A stretch of 9,788 nt of DNA from JAJDOJ01 sp034722015 (GTDB taxonomy: Bacteria; Pseudomonadota; Gammaproteobacteria; JAJDOJ01): assembly GCA_034722015.1 (NCBI GenBank), contig JAYENI010000146.1, positions 1 through 9,788 on the forward strand, written 5' to 3'. Shown piece by piece: positions 1 through 7,779 of this stretch. The notes beneath the pieces were generated by a model. The model was given only the letters and a program-made list of their open reading frames with translations, had not been told where the DNA came from and did no database searches. Each line of letters opens with the position of its first letter. The first letter of the stretch is position 1. Both the position numbers and the translations under genes were made by a program.

Positions 1-3
1 CCC

Positions 4-735
4 ATGACCATGGCCACGCGCATGACCACGCCGCTCACTGAAGCGCCGGTCACAGGTCCGGCGGACAATACCCTGGCCAATCCGGGTCTCTGGCAGTTGA
101 TCAGTCCCGGCCTGCCGATCGGGGCCTTCGCCTATTCCCAGGGCCTGGAAACCGCCACCGAGACGGGCTGGGTCAGGGACGCGCAGGGGGTCGAGTCCTG
201 GCTTCAGGGCGTTCTCGCGCATGGGCTGAGCCGACTGGACGTCCCTGTCCTGGTGCGATTACGCATGGCCTGGGATCGAGGAGACGATGCAGAGATCCGC
301 GACTGGACCCGCTTCCTGCTGGCCAGCCGGGAGACCGCGGAGTTGCGCGCCGAGGAACGTCATCTGGGCGTGGCGCTGGCGCGCCTGCTGGCGGGCCTGG
401 GAGTCGGCGAGGCAGACGACTGGCAGGGCGACACGCCGGTTACGATGGCGACGATGTTCGCGCTGGCGACCAGTCGCTGGGGTATCCCGACACCCTCGAC
501 AACGCTGGGATACGCCTGGTCGTGGCTGGAGAACCAGACGATGGCGGCTGTCAAGCTCGTGCCACTGGGACAGACCGACGGGCAGCGCATACTGAGACGC
601 ATCGGCGCCGCCCTGCCCGCCCTGGTCCGTGACGGCGCCGCGCTGCCGGACGAGGCGATCGGCGCGTCCCTGCCCGGTCTGCAGTATGCCAGCATGTGTC
701 ATGAAACCCAGCGCACCCGGCTTTTTCGTTCCTGA
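4..735 (+). CDS. ureF: Urease accessory protein UreF
   Basis: UreF is a cytoplasmic urease maturation factor. With UreD/UreH and UreG it forms the complex that loads nickel into apo-urease and controls UreG GTPase-dependent metal delivery (family knowledge). The 243-residue product carries the family hallmark SPGLPIGAFAYSQGLE at residues 34-49 and ends in HETQRTRLFRS, the conserved C-terminal tail of UreF. The length is slightly above the usual 220-230 residues because the first ~27 residues are a variable extension. In-frame ATG codons occur at 4, 10 and 22, and the reading frame is still open at the window edge, so the true start is not settled; no ribosome binding site can be seen because the window begins 3 bases upstream. 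The stop at 733-735 is followed 31 nt later by ureG, consistent with one accessory operon. The identity is secure; only the start is uncertain. Confidence 0.95.
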   Translation: MTMATRMTTPLTEAPVTGPADNTLANPGLWQLISPGLPIGAFAYSQGLETATETGWVRDAQGVESWLQGVLAHGLSRLDVPVLVRLRMAWDRGDDAEIRDWTRFLLASRETAELRAEERHLGVALARLLAGLGVGEADDWQGDTPVTMATMFALATSRWGIPTPSTTLGYAWSWLENQTMAAVKLVPLGQTDGQRILRRIGAALPALVRDGAALPDEAIGASLPGLQYASMCHETQRTRLFRS

Positions 736-766
736 TGCTGGTTTTGAATCCGTGGAGAAGAAAACG

Positions 767-1375
<609 letters not shown>

Positions 1376-1407
1376 CACGGCACCCCCATTCCCGACCCGT
1401 GGCCTGT

Positions 1408-1424
1408 TGCACCATAGTGGCGCG
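1408..1424 (+). promoter_or_regulatory. Candidate NtrC binding site 1
   Basis: TGCACCATAGTGGCGCG matches the dyad NtrC consensus TGCACYA-N3-TGGTGCA at 12 of 14 defined positions (left half 7 of 7, right half 5 of 7). Its centre lies about 152 bp before the predicted sigma-54 start and 31 bp from the second candidate site. Assignment rests on sequence and spacing; no regulator gene is in the window. Confidence 0.6.
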
Positions 1425-1438
1425 ATAACGAAAATTGA

Positions 1439-1455
1439 TGCACCGCAATGTGACA
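1439..1455 (+). promoter_or_regulatory. Candidate NtrC binding site 2 (weaker)
   Basis: TGCACCGCAATGTGACA matches the NtrC dyad at about 10 of 14 defined positions, with a good left half and a poor right half. Its start is 31 bp from site 1, close to three helical turns, the arrangement of the paired NtrC enhancer sites upstream of enterobacterial glnA. Its right half overlaps the CRP-type palindrome at 1449-1464, so binding of the two regulators may be mutually exclusive. Confidence 0.4.
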
Positions 1456-1464
1456 CATGTCACA
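1449..1464 (+). promoter_or_regulatory. CRP/Vfr-type operator, perfect half-sites
   Basis: TGTGACACATGTCACA is TGTGA-N6-TCACA with both half-sites exact, and the arms extend to a 7-bp inverted repeat around a 2-bp centre. This is the canonical recognition pattern of CRP-family cAMP receptors. The centre is 62.5 bp before the start predicted from the TATAAC element at 1507-1512, close to the class I activation position of -61.5. It also overlaps candidate NtrC site 2. Another CRP/FNR-superfamily member with the same specificity could be the real ligand. Confidence 0.6.
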
Positions 1465-1506
1465 GACCTCCGGGATCCGGACAGCGCCGGTTTCACATTT
1501 TTTTCT

Positions 1507-1512
1507 TATAAC
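1507..1512 (+). promoter_or_regulatory. Possible sigma-70 -10 element of a CRP-dependent promoter
   Basis: TATAAC differs from the -10 consensus at one base and lies at the 3' edge of an AT-rich patch in otherwise GC-rich DNA. No good -35 hexamer lies 17 bp upstream (the position reads GCGCCG), which is typical of activator-dependent promoters. The predicted start is near 1519. The spacing to the CRP-type palindrome supports it, but a single hexamer is weak evidence. Confidence 0.3.
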
Positions 1513-1541
1513 TCCCCAGTTTTCGCACCACTCACCACTCC

Positions 1542-1557
1542 TGGCACGCTTCTTGTT
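1542..1557 (+). promoter_or_regulatory. Sigma-54 (RpoN) promoter of the porin-urt unit
   Basis: TGGCACG at 1542-1548, four bases, then TTGTT at 1553-1557 matches the -24/-12 consensus TGGCACG-N4-TTGCW with one mismatch (T for C in the -12 GC pair) and exact spacing of ten bases between the GG and the G of the -12 element. The predicted start near 1568 gives a leader of about 54 nt to the porin ATG at 1622. The paired NtrC-like sites 120-150 bp upstream are placed as expected for an enhancer-dependent promoter. Orientation is toward the porin and urt genes. Confidence 0.75.
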
Positions 1558-1621
1558 TAGTGTTCGTTGCGCGCTTGCAACACATGCGTCGCAACCCAAC
1601 AACACTTTCTTTGGGGGCATT

Positions 1622-2689
1622 ATGAATAATTTGTGGTTAAAAAGGATTGGTGGCGCGTCCCTGGCGGCGGCCTGCAGTATGGGTACCGGCACAGCATCGG
1701 CAGGAGCAACCTTCATTCTGGGTGATGATCAGTGGGTCAGCCTCGGCCTCGGCCTGCGGACCAGTTTCAACGCCGAGAAAAACGGCGCGCCGAACGGCGA
1801 CGACTATTCCAAGGACTTCCGGCTCGACAGCGCGCGAATCTACCTCAACGGACAGTTCCACGAGTACGTCGCCGCCACGATGAACACGGAGATCGACTCG
1901 TCCAACGGTGATGCCGTACGCGTCCTGGACGCGATCGCCCGGTTCGAGTTCAACGACTACGTCAACCTCTGGGGCGGTCGTATGCTGCCTCCCAGTGACC
2001 GGTCGAACCTGGACGGGCCGTTCTACCTGAACATCTGGGACTTCCCGGCCGTGTCGGCCTACCCGGCGATCTTCGCGGGCCGCGACGACGGTGTCTCATA
2101 CTGGGGCGAATATGGCGGCGGCAAGGCCAAGTGGCAGTTCGGCGCGTTCGACGGACCCGCGACCGCGGACGACACCGTGCTCTGGGCAGGTCGTGTGCAA
2201 TACGCCTTCTGGGACCCGGAACCGGGCTACTACGCCAGTAGCACCTATTTCGGTACAAAGGACATCCTCACCGTGGGTGCTTCCGCCCAGACGCAGGACG
2301 GCAACACCTCGTGGAACATCGACGCGCTGATGGAGAAGAACGTCGGATCGATCGGGACGTTCAGCCTCGAAGGGTCCTACTACGACTACGGAAAACTGGG
2401 CGGTCTGGGAACACCGCAACCGGGTGAAACCGGCACGGACAGCACCGGCTGGCTCCTGCTCGGCGGCTACCTGCTGCCCAAGAAAATCGGCATCGGCCAG
2501 CCGCAGATCGTCGCGCGCTACCAGAACGGCGACGTCGACAACGGCCCCGACGGCGACATCTTCGACATCAACCTCAACTACATCATCGCGGAGCAGAACG
2601 CCAAGGTGAACCTGGTGTACCAGAAACCCAACGGTGGCCTGTTCGGCGACGACGATATCATCCGGCTTGGCGTTCAGGTCCAGATCTAG
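1622..2689 (+). CDS. Outer-membrane porin of the urea uptake operon (FmdC / OprO-P-like)
   Basis: A 355-residue protein with a signal peptide (positive K7-R8, small/hydrophobic core to about residue 27, probable cut after ASA) and no hydrophobic helix afterwards. The mature part is rich in alternating aromatic and polar residues, Gly and Asp (for example RLDSARIYLNGQF at 67-79 and WQFGAFDGPA at 171-180), as in beta-barrel porins. The overall look and the PPSDRSNLDGPF segment recall the phosphate-selective porin O/P family and the FmdC-type porins found beside short-chain amide and urea transporters. It ends VQVQI, without the usual C-terminal Phe. I chose ATG 1622 because it starts the signal peptide and follows GGGGG at 1613-1617; the in-frame ATG at 1457 lies inside the CRP-type operator and would precede both predicted transcription starts. 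urtA follows 34 nt later. Role in admitting urea across the outer membrane is inferred from context; substrate specificity is not shown. Confidence 0.85.
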   Translation: MNNLWLKRIGGASLAAACSMGTGTASAGATFILGDDQWVSLGLGLRTSFNAEKNGAPNGDDYSKDFRLDSARIYLNGQFHEYVAATMNTEIDSSNGDAVRVLDAIARFEFNDYVNLWGGRMLPPSDRSNLDGPFYLNIWDFPAVSAYPAIFAGRDDGVSYWGEYGGGKAKWQFGAFDGPATADDTVLWAGRVQYAFWDPEPGYYASSTYFGTKDILTVGASAQTQDGNTSWNIDALMEKNVGSIGTFSLEGSYYDYGKLGGLGTPQPGETGTDSTGWLLLGGYLLPKKIGIGQPQIVARYQNGDVDNGPDGDIFDINLNYIIAEQNAKVNLVYQKPNGGLFGDDDIIRLGVQVQI

Positions 2690-2723
2690 TTTGCTCAAGA
2701 CAATCACAGGAGAATTTGACAAT

Positions 2724-4043
2724 ATGAAACCAACCCAACATCGGACCCGCTCGCTGCGTCAGCGTCTGGCCGGTTCAGCATTTGGTCTGCTCACGCTGCT
2801 GTGCGCCGGTGCGCTGACCCCGGCCCTCGCCGGGGAAACCATCAAGGTGGGCATCCTGCACTCGCTCTCCGGCACCATGGCCATCAGCGAAACGACGCTG
2901 AAGGACGTGATGCTGATGATGATCAAGGAGCAGAACAAAAAGGGCGGCGTCCTGGGCAAGAAACTCGAGGCGGTGGTCGTGGACCCGGCCTCGAACTGGC
3001 CGCTGTTCGCGGAAAAGGCGCGCGAACTGATCGAAAAGGAGAAGGTACCCGTCATGTTCGGTTGCTGGACCTCGGTATCGCGGAAATCGGTACTGCCGGT
3101 CGTCGAGGAACTCGGTGTGCCGCTGTTCTATCCGGTCCAGTATGAGGGTGAGGAGTCCTCGAAGTACGTGTTCTATACCGGGGCCGCGCCGAACCAGCAG
3201 GCCATCCCGGCAGTGGACTACCTGATGGACGAGATCGGCGTCGAGCGATGGGTCCTGGAGGGTACCGACTACGTCTATCCGCGGACGACGAACAAGATCC
3301 TCGAGGCCTACCTGAAGGACAAGGGCGTGAAGTCCAAGGACATCATGATCAACTACACGCCGTTCGGGTTCTCCGACTGGCAGTCCGAGGTCGCCAAGAT
3401 CAAGAAGTTCGGTTCCAAGGGCAAAAAGACCGCCGTGGTCTCGACCGTCAACGGTGACGCCAACGTTCCGTTCTACAAGGAACTGGGCAACCAGGGCATC
3501 TCCGCCGAGGACATCCCCGTGGTGGCCTTCTCCGTCGGCGAGGAGGAACTCTCCGGCATCGACACCAAGCCCCTGGTGGGACACCTGGCGGCATGGAACT
3601 ACTTCATGAGCGTGGACACGGAAGAGAACGAGGAGTTCATCGAGGACTGGCACAAGTTCATCAAGAATAAGAAGCGAGTGACCAACGATCCCATGGAAGC
3701 GCACTACATCGGCTTCAACATGTGGATCAAGGCCGTGGAAAAGGCCGGCACGACGGACCCCGAGGCAGTAACCGACGCCATGATCGGCGTGGCGGTGCCT
3801 AACCTGTCCGGCGGATTCTCGGCGATGATGCCCAATCATCACATTACCAAGCCGGTGCTCATCGGCGAGATCCAGGGCGACGGTCAGTTCGAGACCGTCT
3901 GGGAAACCTCGGGGCTGGTCGTCGGTGACGCGTGGTCGAACTTCCTCCCCGGAAGCAAGGACCTGATCGCCGACTGGCGACCCCCGCTGTCCTGCGGTAA
4001 CTACAACGTCAAGACCGGGAAGTGCTCGGGGCAGAACTACTGA
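2724..4043 (+). CDS. urtA: Urea ABC transporter substrate-binding protein UrtA
   Basis: UrtA is the periplasmic urea-binding component of the high-affinity UrtABCDE transporter, related to the branched-chain amino acid and amide (LivJ/FmdD) binding proteins. The 439-residue product has a signal peptide (R8 to R14 basic region, hydrophobic core 19-30, likely cut ALA/G after residue 36). It continues with family-typical stretches GILHSLSGTMAISE (43-56), GTDYVYPRTTN (180-190) and GHLAAWNYFMS (286-296). It ends with a Cys pair (C424, C433) that may form a disulfide. ATG 2724 is supported by AGGAGA at 2708-2713, 10 nt upstream, the best ribosome binding site of the operon; the longer in-frame ORF from 2634 would overlap the porin gene. 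It is followed by a strong stem-loop before urtB, which could keep its mRNA more abundant than that of the membrane genes. Confidence 0.96.
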   Translation: MKPTQHRTRSLRQRLAGSAFGLLTLLCAGALTPALAGETIKVGILHSLSGTMAISETTLKDVMLMMIKEQNKKGGVLGKKLEAVVVDPASNWPLFAEKARELIEKEKVPVMFGCWTSVSRKSVLPVVEELGVPLFYPVQYEGEESSKYVFYTGAAPNQQAIPAVDYLMDEIGVERWVLEGTDYVYPRTTNKILEAYLKDKGVKSKDIMINYTPFGFSDWQSEVAKIKKFGSKGKKTAVVSTVNGDANVPFYKELGNQGISAEDIPVVAFSVGEEELSGIDTKPLVGHLAAWNYFMSVDTEENEEFIEDWHKFIKNKKRVTNDPMEAHYIGFNMWIKAVEKAGTTDPEAVTDAMIGVAVPNLSGGFSAMMPNHHITKPVLIGEIQGDGQFETVWETSGLVVGDAWSNFLPGSKDLIADWRPPLSCGNYNVKTGKCSGQNY

Positions 4044-4061
4044 GCACGCATCCAACCGGAT

Positions 4062-4086
4062 CACCCGGGGGGCCGTCCCCCGGGTG
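4062..4086 (+). promoter_or_regulatory. Intercistronic stem-loop between urtA and urtB
   Basis: CACCCGGGGG (4062-4071) pairs perfectly with CCCCCGGGTG (4077-4086) across a 5-nt loop, a 10-bp GC-rich stem starting 18 nt after the urtA stop. No T-run follows, so it is not a classical intrinsic terminator. It is better read as a partial terminator or as a 3'-end-protecting hairpin that allows more UrtA than UrtB-E, as seen for binding-protein genes in other ABC operons. Confidence 0.6.
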
Positions 4087-4244
4087 TCTCTACCCCGGGC
4101 ATCGCAAGCAGGACGCTGCCAGCGTCAGAGCTGCACCGGGATGACTCACGCGGGAAAACTGCAACCTGCGCGAACCCCCGCCAGGATGATCCTTCTACAG
4201 ACGGAACCTTGAATGCCCCCGAACTCTCGAAAACGGAACGCAAG

Positions 4245-5855
4245 GTGAAGCAAGGCCTTTTGCTTCTGATGCTGGTGATCCTGACAGCGCCAGGGGGTCC
4301 CGCACTGGCCCAGTCCGGCGATGATCCGGATTTCGCCGAGGCGGTGCGGGCGCTCAACGAGCGCAGTTTCAAGCGCAAGGCCGGGGCCGTGCGCGCGCTG
4401 GCGGCAACCGGGGGCCCGCGTAGCCGGGAGGTCCTGTCGGCCATGCTCGATGGACGACTCTACTATCGCAAGAACGACAAGACGATCGTGATCGCGGAGG
4501 CATCGGAAAACGGATTCCGGATCGTGGATGCCGTGACCGGTTCGAACCTCGGTGAGGTCGGCAAACGCGAGATCAGGAAGATCCGTGTCAACAACCAGCT
4601 GCGCGGGACGATTCGCGGCGCCATCGCCCGGCTCAGTCTGAGCGACCCGGATGCGGGGGTCCGCCTCGACTCGGTACAGAGGATGCTGGGCGGCATGACG
4701 CCCGAAACCGTGGCGCTGCTGATGCGGGCCGCGGAATCGGAAACCGACCCGCGAGTGCGCGAGAAGATGGCCCTGGGCATCGCCCTCGGTCGTCTGGAAG
4801 ACGATGGCGCCGACATCCGACTGGCGGCCATCGATACCCTGACGGGCAGCCTCGAACCGATCGTGCGGGGCGCGTTGAACGGCGTCGCGGCGAACGACCC
4901 CGATCCCGACGTCCGCCTGGCGGCGGAAGAGGCGATCAAGTCGATCCAGGCGCGGCTGAAGGCCTACGCCATGATCGAAACGACGTTCTTCGGGCTCAGT
5001 CTGGGGTCGGTCCTGCTGCTCGCGGCGATCGGGCTGGCCATTACCTTCGGCGTCATGGGGGTCATCAACATGGCGCACGGCGAGCTGATCATGCTGGGGG
5101 CCTACACCACCTATGTGGTGCAGCTCATGATGCCGAACCATATCGACTATTCGCTGTTCGTCGCGGTCCCGCTGGCGTTCCTCGTTTCCGGCCTGTTCGG
5201 CGTCGCCATCGAGCGGGGCGTGATCCGCCTGCTGTACGGGCGCCCCCTGGAGACGCTGCTGGCCACCTTCGGCATCAGCCTGATCCTTCAGCAACTCGTC
5301 CGCAGCGTCTTTTCCCCGCTCAATCGCTCGGTGTCGACGCCGTCCTGGATGAGCGGATCGCTCGAGATCAACAGCGCACTGTCGCTGACCTACAACCGGC
5401 TGTACATCCTGCTGTTCGCCCTGATGGTCTTCCTTGCGCTGCTGCTGATCCTCAAGAAGACCTCGCTCGGTCTCCAGGTGCGCGCCGTGGCGCAGAACCG
5501 CGCGATGGCGCGCGCCATGGGGGTCCGCGCGCAATGGGTGGATGCGCTGACCTTCGGCCTGGGGTCCGGGATCGCGGGCGTGGCCGGCGTGGCGCTCAGC
5601 CAGTTGACCAACGTCGGGCCGAACCTGGGCCAAGCCTACATCATCGACTCGTTCATGGTCGTGGTGTTCGGCGGTGTCGGCAATCTCTGGGGGACCCTGG
5701 TCGGCAGCATGACCCTCGGCGTGGCGAACAAGTTCCTGGAACCCTGGGCCGGCGCGGTACTGGCCAAGATCCTGGTGCTGGTATTCATCATCGCGTTCAT
5801 CCAGAAGCGCCCGCGCGGCCTGTTTCCGCAGAAAGGCCGCGCCGCGGAGAACTGA
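4245..5855 (+). CDS. urtB: Urea ABC transporter permease UrtB with N-terminal HEAT-like periplasmic domain
   Basis: UrtB is one of the two LivH/LivM-type inner-membrane permeases of the urea importer. From GTG 4245 the protein is 536 residues. It has a signal peptide (KQGLLLLMLVIL core, likely cut ALA/Q after residue 22), then a soluble segment of about residues 25-240 with HEAT-like repeats (recurrent DPDxxVRL units near residues 145 and 225), then the permease domain from about residue 243. The permease shows INMAHGELIMLGAY, several hydrophobic helices and a terminal QKRPRGLFP typical of UrtB. The N-terminal domain is common in proteobacterial UrtB but absent from LivH. No ATG precedes the signal peptide. 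GTG 4245 (GGAA at 4235-4238) and TTG 4209 (MNAPELSK..., 548 residues) both give an exportable N-terminus; ATG 4269 leaves only a short stub. The start choice is therefore moderate, the identity strong. urtC begins 3 nt after the stop. Confidence 0.93.
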   Translation: MKQGLLLLMLVILTAPGGPALAQSGDDPDFAEAVRALNERSFKRKAGAVRALAATGGPRSREVLSAMLDGRLYYRKNDKTIVIAEASENGFRIVDAVTGSNLGEVGKREIRKIRVNNQLRGTIRGAIARLSLSDPDAGVRLDSVQRMLGGMTPETVALLMRAAESETDPRVREKMALGIALGRLEDDGADIRLAAIDTLTGSLEPIVRGALNGVAANDPDPDVRLAAEEAIKSIQARLKAYAMIETTFFGLSLGSVLLLAAIGLAITFGVMGVINMAHGELIMLGAYTTYVVQLMMPNHIDYSLFVAVPLAFLVSGLFGVAIERGVIRLLYGRPLETLLATFGISLILQQLVRSVFSPLNRSVSTPSWMSGSLEINSALSLTYNRLYILLFALMVFLALLLILKKTSLGLQVRAVAQNRAMARAMGVRAQWVDALTFGLGSGIAGVAGVALSQLTNVGPNLGQAYIIDSFMVVVFGGVGNLWGTLVGSMTLGVANKFLEPWAGAVLAKILVLVFIIAFIQKRPRGLFPQKGRAAEN

Positions 5856-5858
5856 GCC

Positions 5859-6944
5859 ATGCTGTTGACGCGAGTATTCCACAACGACCCCGGCGGCAGG
5901 ATCCTGCTGGGCCTGCTGCTCGTGCTGGCGATCGCCGTGCCGGTCTTCAACCTTGCCGTGCCCGAATCGTCCCCTTTCCACCTGTCGACATATACCGTGA
6001 CGCTGCTGGGAAAGTACCTGTGCTACGCTCTGCTCGCCGTGGCGCTGGATCTGGTCTGGGGGTTTTGCGGCATCCTGAGCCTGGGGCACGGCGCGTTCTT
6101 CGCGCTGGGCGGTTATTCGATGGGCATGTACCTGATGCGCCAGATCGGGACGCGCGGGGTCTACGGCGATCCGGTCCTGCCGGATTTCATGGTGTTTCTG
6201 AACTGGCCCGAGCTGCCCTGGTACTGGTACGGTTTCGACCAGTTCTGGTTCGCGATGCTGATGGTCGCGCTGGTGCCGGGACTCCTCGCCTTCGTATTCG
6301 GCTGGCTCGCGTTTCGCTCGCGGGTCACCGGAGTGTACCTCTCGATCATGACCCAGGCCCTGACCTATGCACTGATGCTCGCCTTCTTCCGCAACGAGAT
6401 GGGCTTTGGCGGCAACAACGGGCTCACGGACTTCAAGGACATCCTGGGATTCAATCTCCATGCCGACGGCACCCGGATCGTGCTGTTCCTGCTGTCGATC
6501 CTGATGCTGGCGTCCGGTTACATGGCCTGCCGGTACATCATCAATTCCAGACTCGGACGCGTGGTCGTGGCGATTCGCGACACCGAGGACCGCACCCGCT
6601 TCCTCGGCTACCGCGTGGAGCGCTTCAAGCTCTGGATCTTCGTATTCTCCGCGGTCCTGTCCGGCATCGCCGGTGCGCTCTACGTTCCGCAGGTAGGCAT
6701 CATCAATCCCGGCGAATTCGCGCCGCTCAACTCCATCGAGATGGTCATCTGGGTGGCCGTCGGCGGTCGGGGCACCCTCTACGGCGCGGCCGCGGGAGCG
6801 GCCCTGGTCAATTACGGCAAGACCTATTTCACGGCGGCGATGCCTGAGATGTGGCTGTTCGCCCTGGGCGCGTTGTTCGTGGCCGTGACGGTGTTCCTGC
6901 CCCGCGGGCTGGTCGGCCTGCTGCGGCGCGACAGGGGAACCTGA
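5859..6944 (+). CDS. urtC: Urea ABC transporter permease UrtC
   Basis: UrtC is the LivM-type permease partner of UrtB; together they form the membrane channel for urea. The 361-residue product is strongly hydrophobic with about eight to ten membrane segments. It contains GILSLGHGAFFALGGYSMGM (71-90), the family-typical GFGGNNGLTDFK (182-193), and a cytoplasmic coupling-loop segment VAIRDTEDRTRFLGYRVERF (237-256) expected to contact the ATPases. It continues with GEFAPLNSIEMVIWVAVGGR (285-304) and ends LPRGLVGLL followed by basic residues. ATG 5859 is preceded by GGAG at 5846-5849 with 9-nt spacing and lies 3 nt after the urtB stop. The final TGA (6942-6944) shares its A with the urtD ATG, which points to translational coupling. 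No oddities seen. Confidence 0.96.
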   Translation: MLLTRVFHNDPGGRILLGLLLVLAIAVPVFNLAVPESSPFHLSTYTVTLLGKYLCYALLAVALDLVWGFCGILSLGHGAFFALGGYSMGMYLMRQIGTRGVYGDPVLPDFMVFLNWPELPWYWYGFDQFWFAMLMVALVPGLLAFVFGWLAFRSRVTGVYLSIMTQALTYALMLAFFRNEMGFGGNNGLTDFKDILGFNLHADGTRIVLFLLSILMLASGYMACRYIINSRLGRVVVAIRDTEDRTRFLGYRVERFKLWIFVFSAVLSGIAGALYVPQVGIINPGEFAPLNSIEMVIWVAVGGRGTLYGAAAGAALVNYGKTYFTAAMPEMWLFALGALFVAVTVFLPRGLVGLLRRDRGT

Positions 6945-7777
6945 TGGCCGTACGCCGCAAACAGGTACGGCTCCGGCGCGATCGCGTGTTCGATTTCCTC
7001 ATACCCGCTTCCGAGCGTCGTCTGCGCCTCGATACCACCCACGGTCCGATCCTCTATCTCGAGGACGTCACGGTGAGTTTCGACGGCTTCAAGGCCCTGA
7101 ACGGCCTCTCCCTCTATATCGACGACGGTGAACTGCGCTGTATCATCGGCCCCAACGGGGCGGGAAAGACGACCATGATGGACGTGATCACGGGGAAGAC
7201 CCGGCCCGACGAGGGCGAGGTCAGCTTCGGCCAGCAGATCGACCTGCTCGATCTCAACGAGCCCGATATCGCGATGGCGGGGATCGGCCGCAAGTTTCAA
7301 CGCCCGACCGTGTTCGAGCACCATACCGTGTTTCACAATCTCGAACTGGCGATGCACACGAACAAGGCGGTATGGCACACCCTGTTCGCGCAACTCACCG
7401 AAGAGCAACGCGACCGCATCCAGGAGGTGTTGCGGACCGTCGGGCTGGAGACGCATCGGGACCGCCTCGCGGGACTTCTTTCGCACGGCCAGAAACAGTG
7501 GCTGGAGATCGGCATGTTGCTGATGCAGGACCCGCGCGTCCTGCTGGTCGACGAACCGGTCGCCGGGATGACACCGCAGGAAACCGAGCGCACCGCCGAA
7601 TTGCTGACCGGTCTCGCGGGCAGGCATTCGGTGGTCGTGGTGGAGCACGATATGGATTTCGTACGGTCCATCGCCCGCAAGGTGACCGTCCTGCACGAAG
7701 GCAGCGTGCTGGCCGAGGGCAACATGGACCACGTACAGAACGATCCGCGCGTGATCGAAGTCTACCTGGGCGATTGA
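6944..7777 (+). CDS. urtD: Urea ABC transporter ATP-binding protein UrtD
   Basis: UrtD is one of two different ATPase subunits (LivG-like) that power urea import. The 277-residue product has a basic N-terminal extension of about 35 residues, as is usual for UrtD, then the ABC domain. Visible motifs are Walker A GPNGAGKT (69-76), the Q-loop in GRKFQRPTVFEHHTV (115-129), a degenerate signature LSHGQKQWLEIG (179-190), Walker B VLLVDEP (199-205) and the H-loop His235 in VVVEHD. LSHGQ in place of LSGGQ is normal for this subfamily. ATG 6944 overlaps the urtC stop by one base and has AGGGGA at 6933-6938, 5 nt upstream. The in-frame ORF reaching back to 6851 would overlap urtC and is not needed. The protein ends VIEVYLGD, typical of LivG/UrtD. 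Confidence 0.96.
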   Translation: MAVRRKQVRLRRDRVFDFLIPASERRLRLDTTHGPILYLEDVTVSFDGFKALNGLSLYIDDGELRCIIGPNGAGKTTMMDVITGKTRPDEGEVSFGQQIDLLDLNEPDIAMAGIGRKFQRPTVFEHHTVFHNLELAMHTNKAVWHTLFAQLTEEQRDRIQEVLRTVGLETHRDRLAGLLSHGQKQWLEIGMLLMQDPRVLLVDEPVAGMTPQETERTAELLTGLAGRHSVVVVEHDMDFVRSIARKVTVLHEGSVLAEGNMDHVQNDPRVIEVYLGD

Positions 7778-7779
7778 CC

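Noticed and set aside
1469..1504. An intrinsic terminator for ureG using the T-run at 1498-1504
   Set aside because: Nearby stems (TCCGG/CCGGA at 1469-1481, CCGG/CCGG at 1477-1490) are only 4-5 bp and are not adjacent to the T-run.
1566..1581. Inverted repeat GTTGC-N6-GCAAC at the predicted sigma-54 start
   Set aside because: It is a 5-bp stem whose first bases would lie at or before the transcription start; too weak to call an operator or leader structure.
1457..1621. An N-terminal extension of the porin from the upstream ATG at 1457
   Set aside because: That ATG sits inside the CRP-type operator and upstream of both predicted transcription starts; starting there would bury the signal peptide behind 55 unrelated residues.
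2775..4064. A 429-codon open frame on the - strand opposite urtA
   Set aside because: It is a mirror frame of a clear urtA gene, with His/Arg/Asp/Val-rich composition and no recognisable motif or supporting start signal.
4146..6461. A 771-codon open frame on the - strand opposite urtB and urtC
   Set aside because: It covers two unmistakable permease genes. Its product is a low-complexity mix rich in Arg, His, Gln and Asp, typical of the antisense frame of GC-rich genes, and shows no domain.
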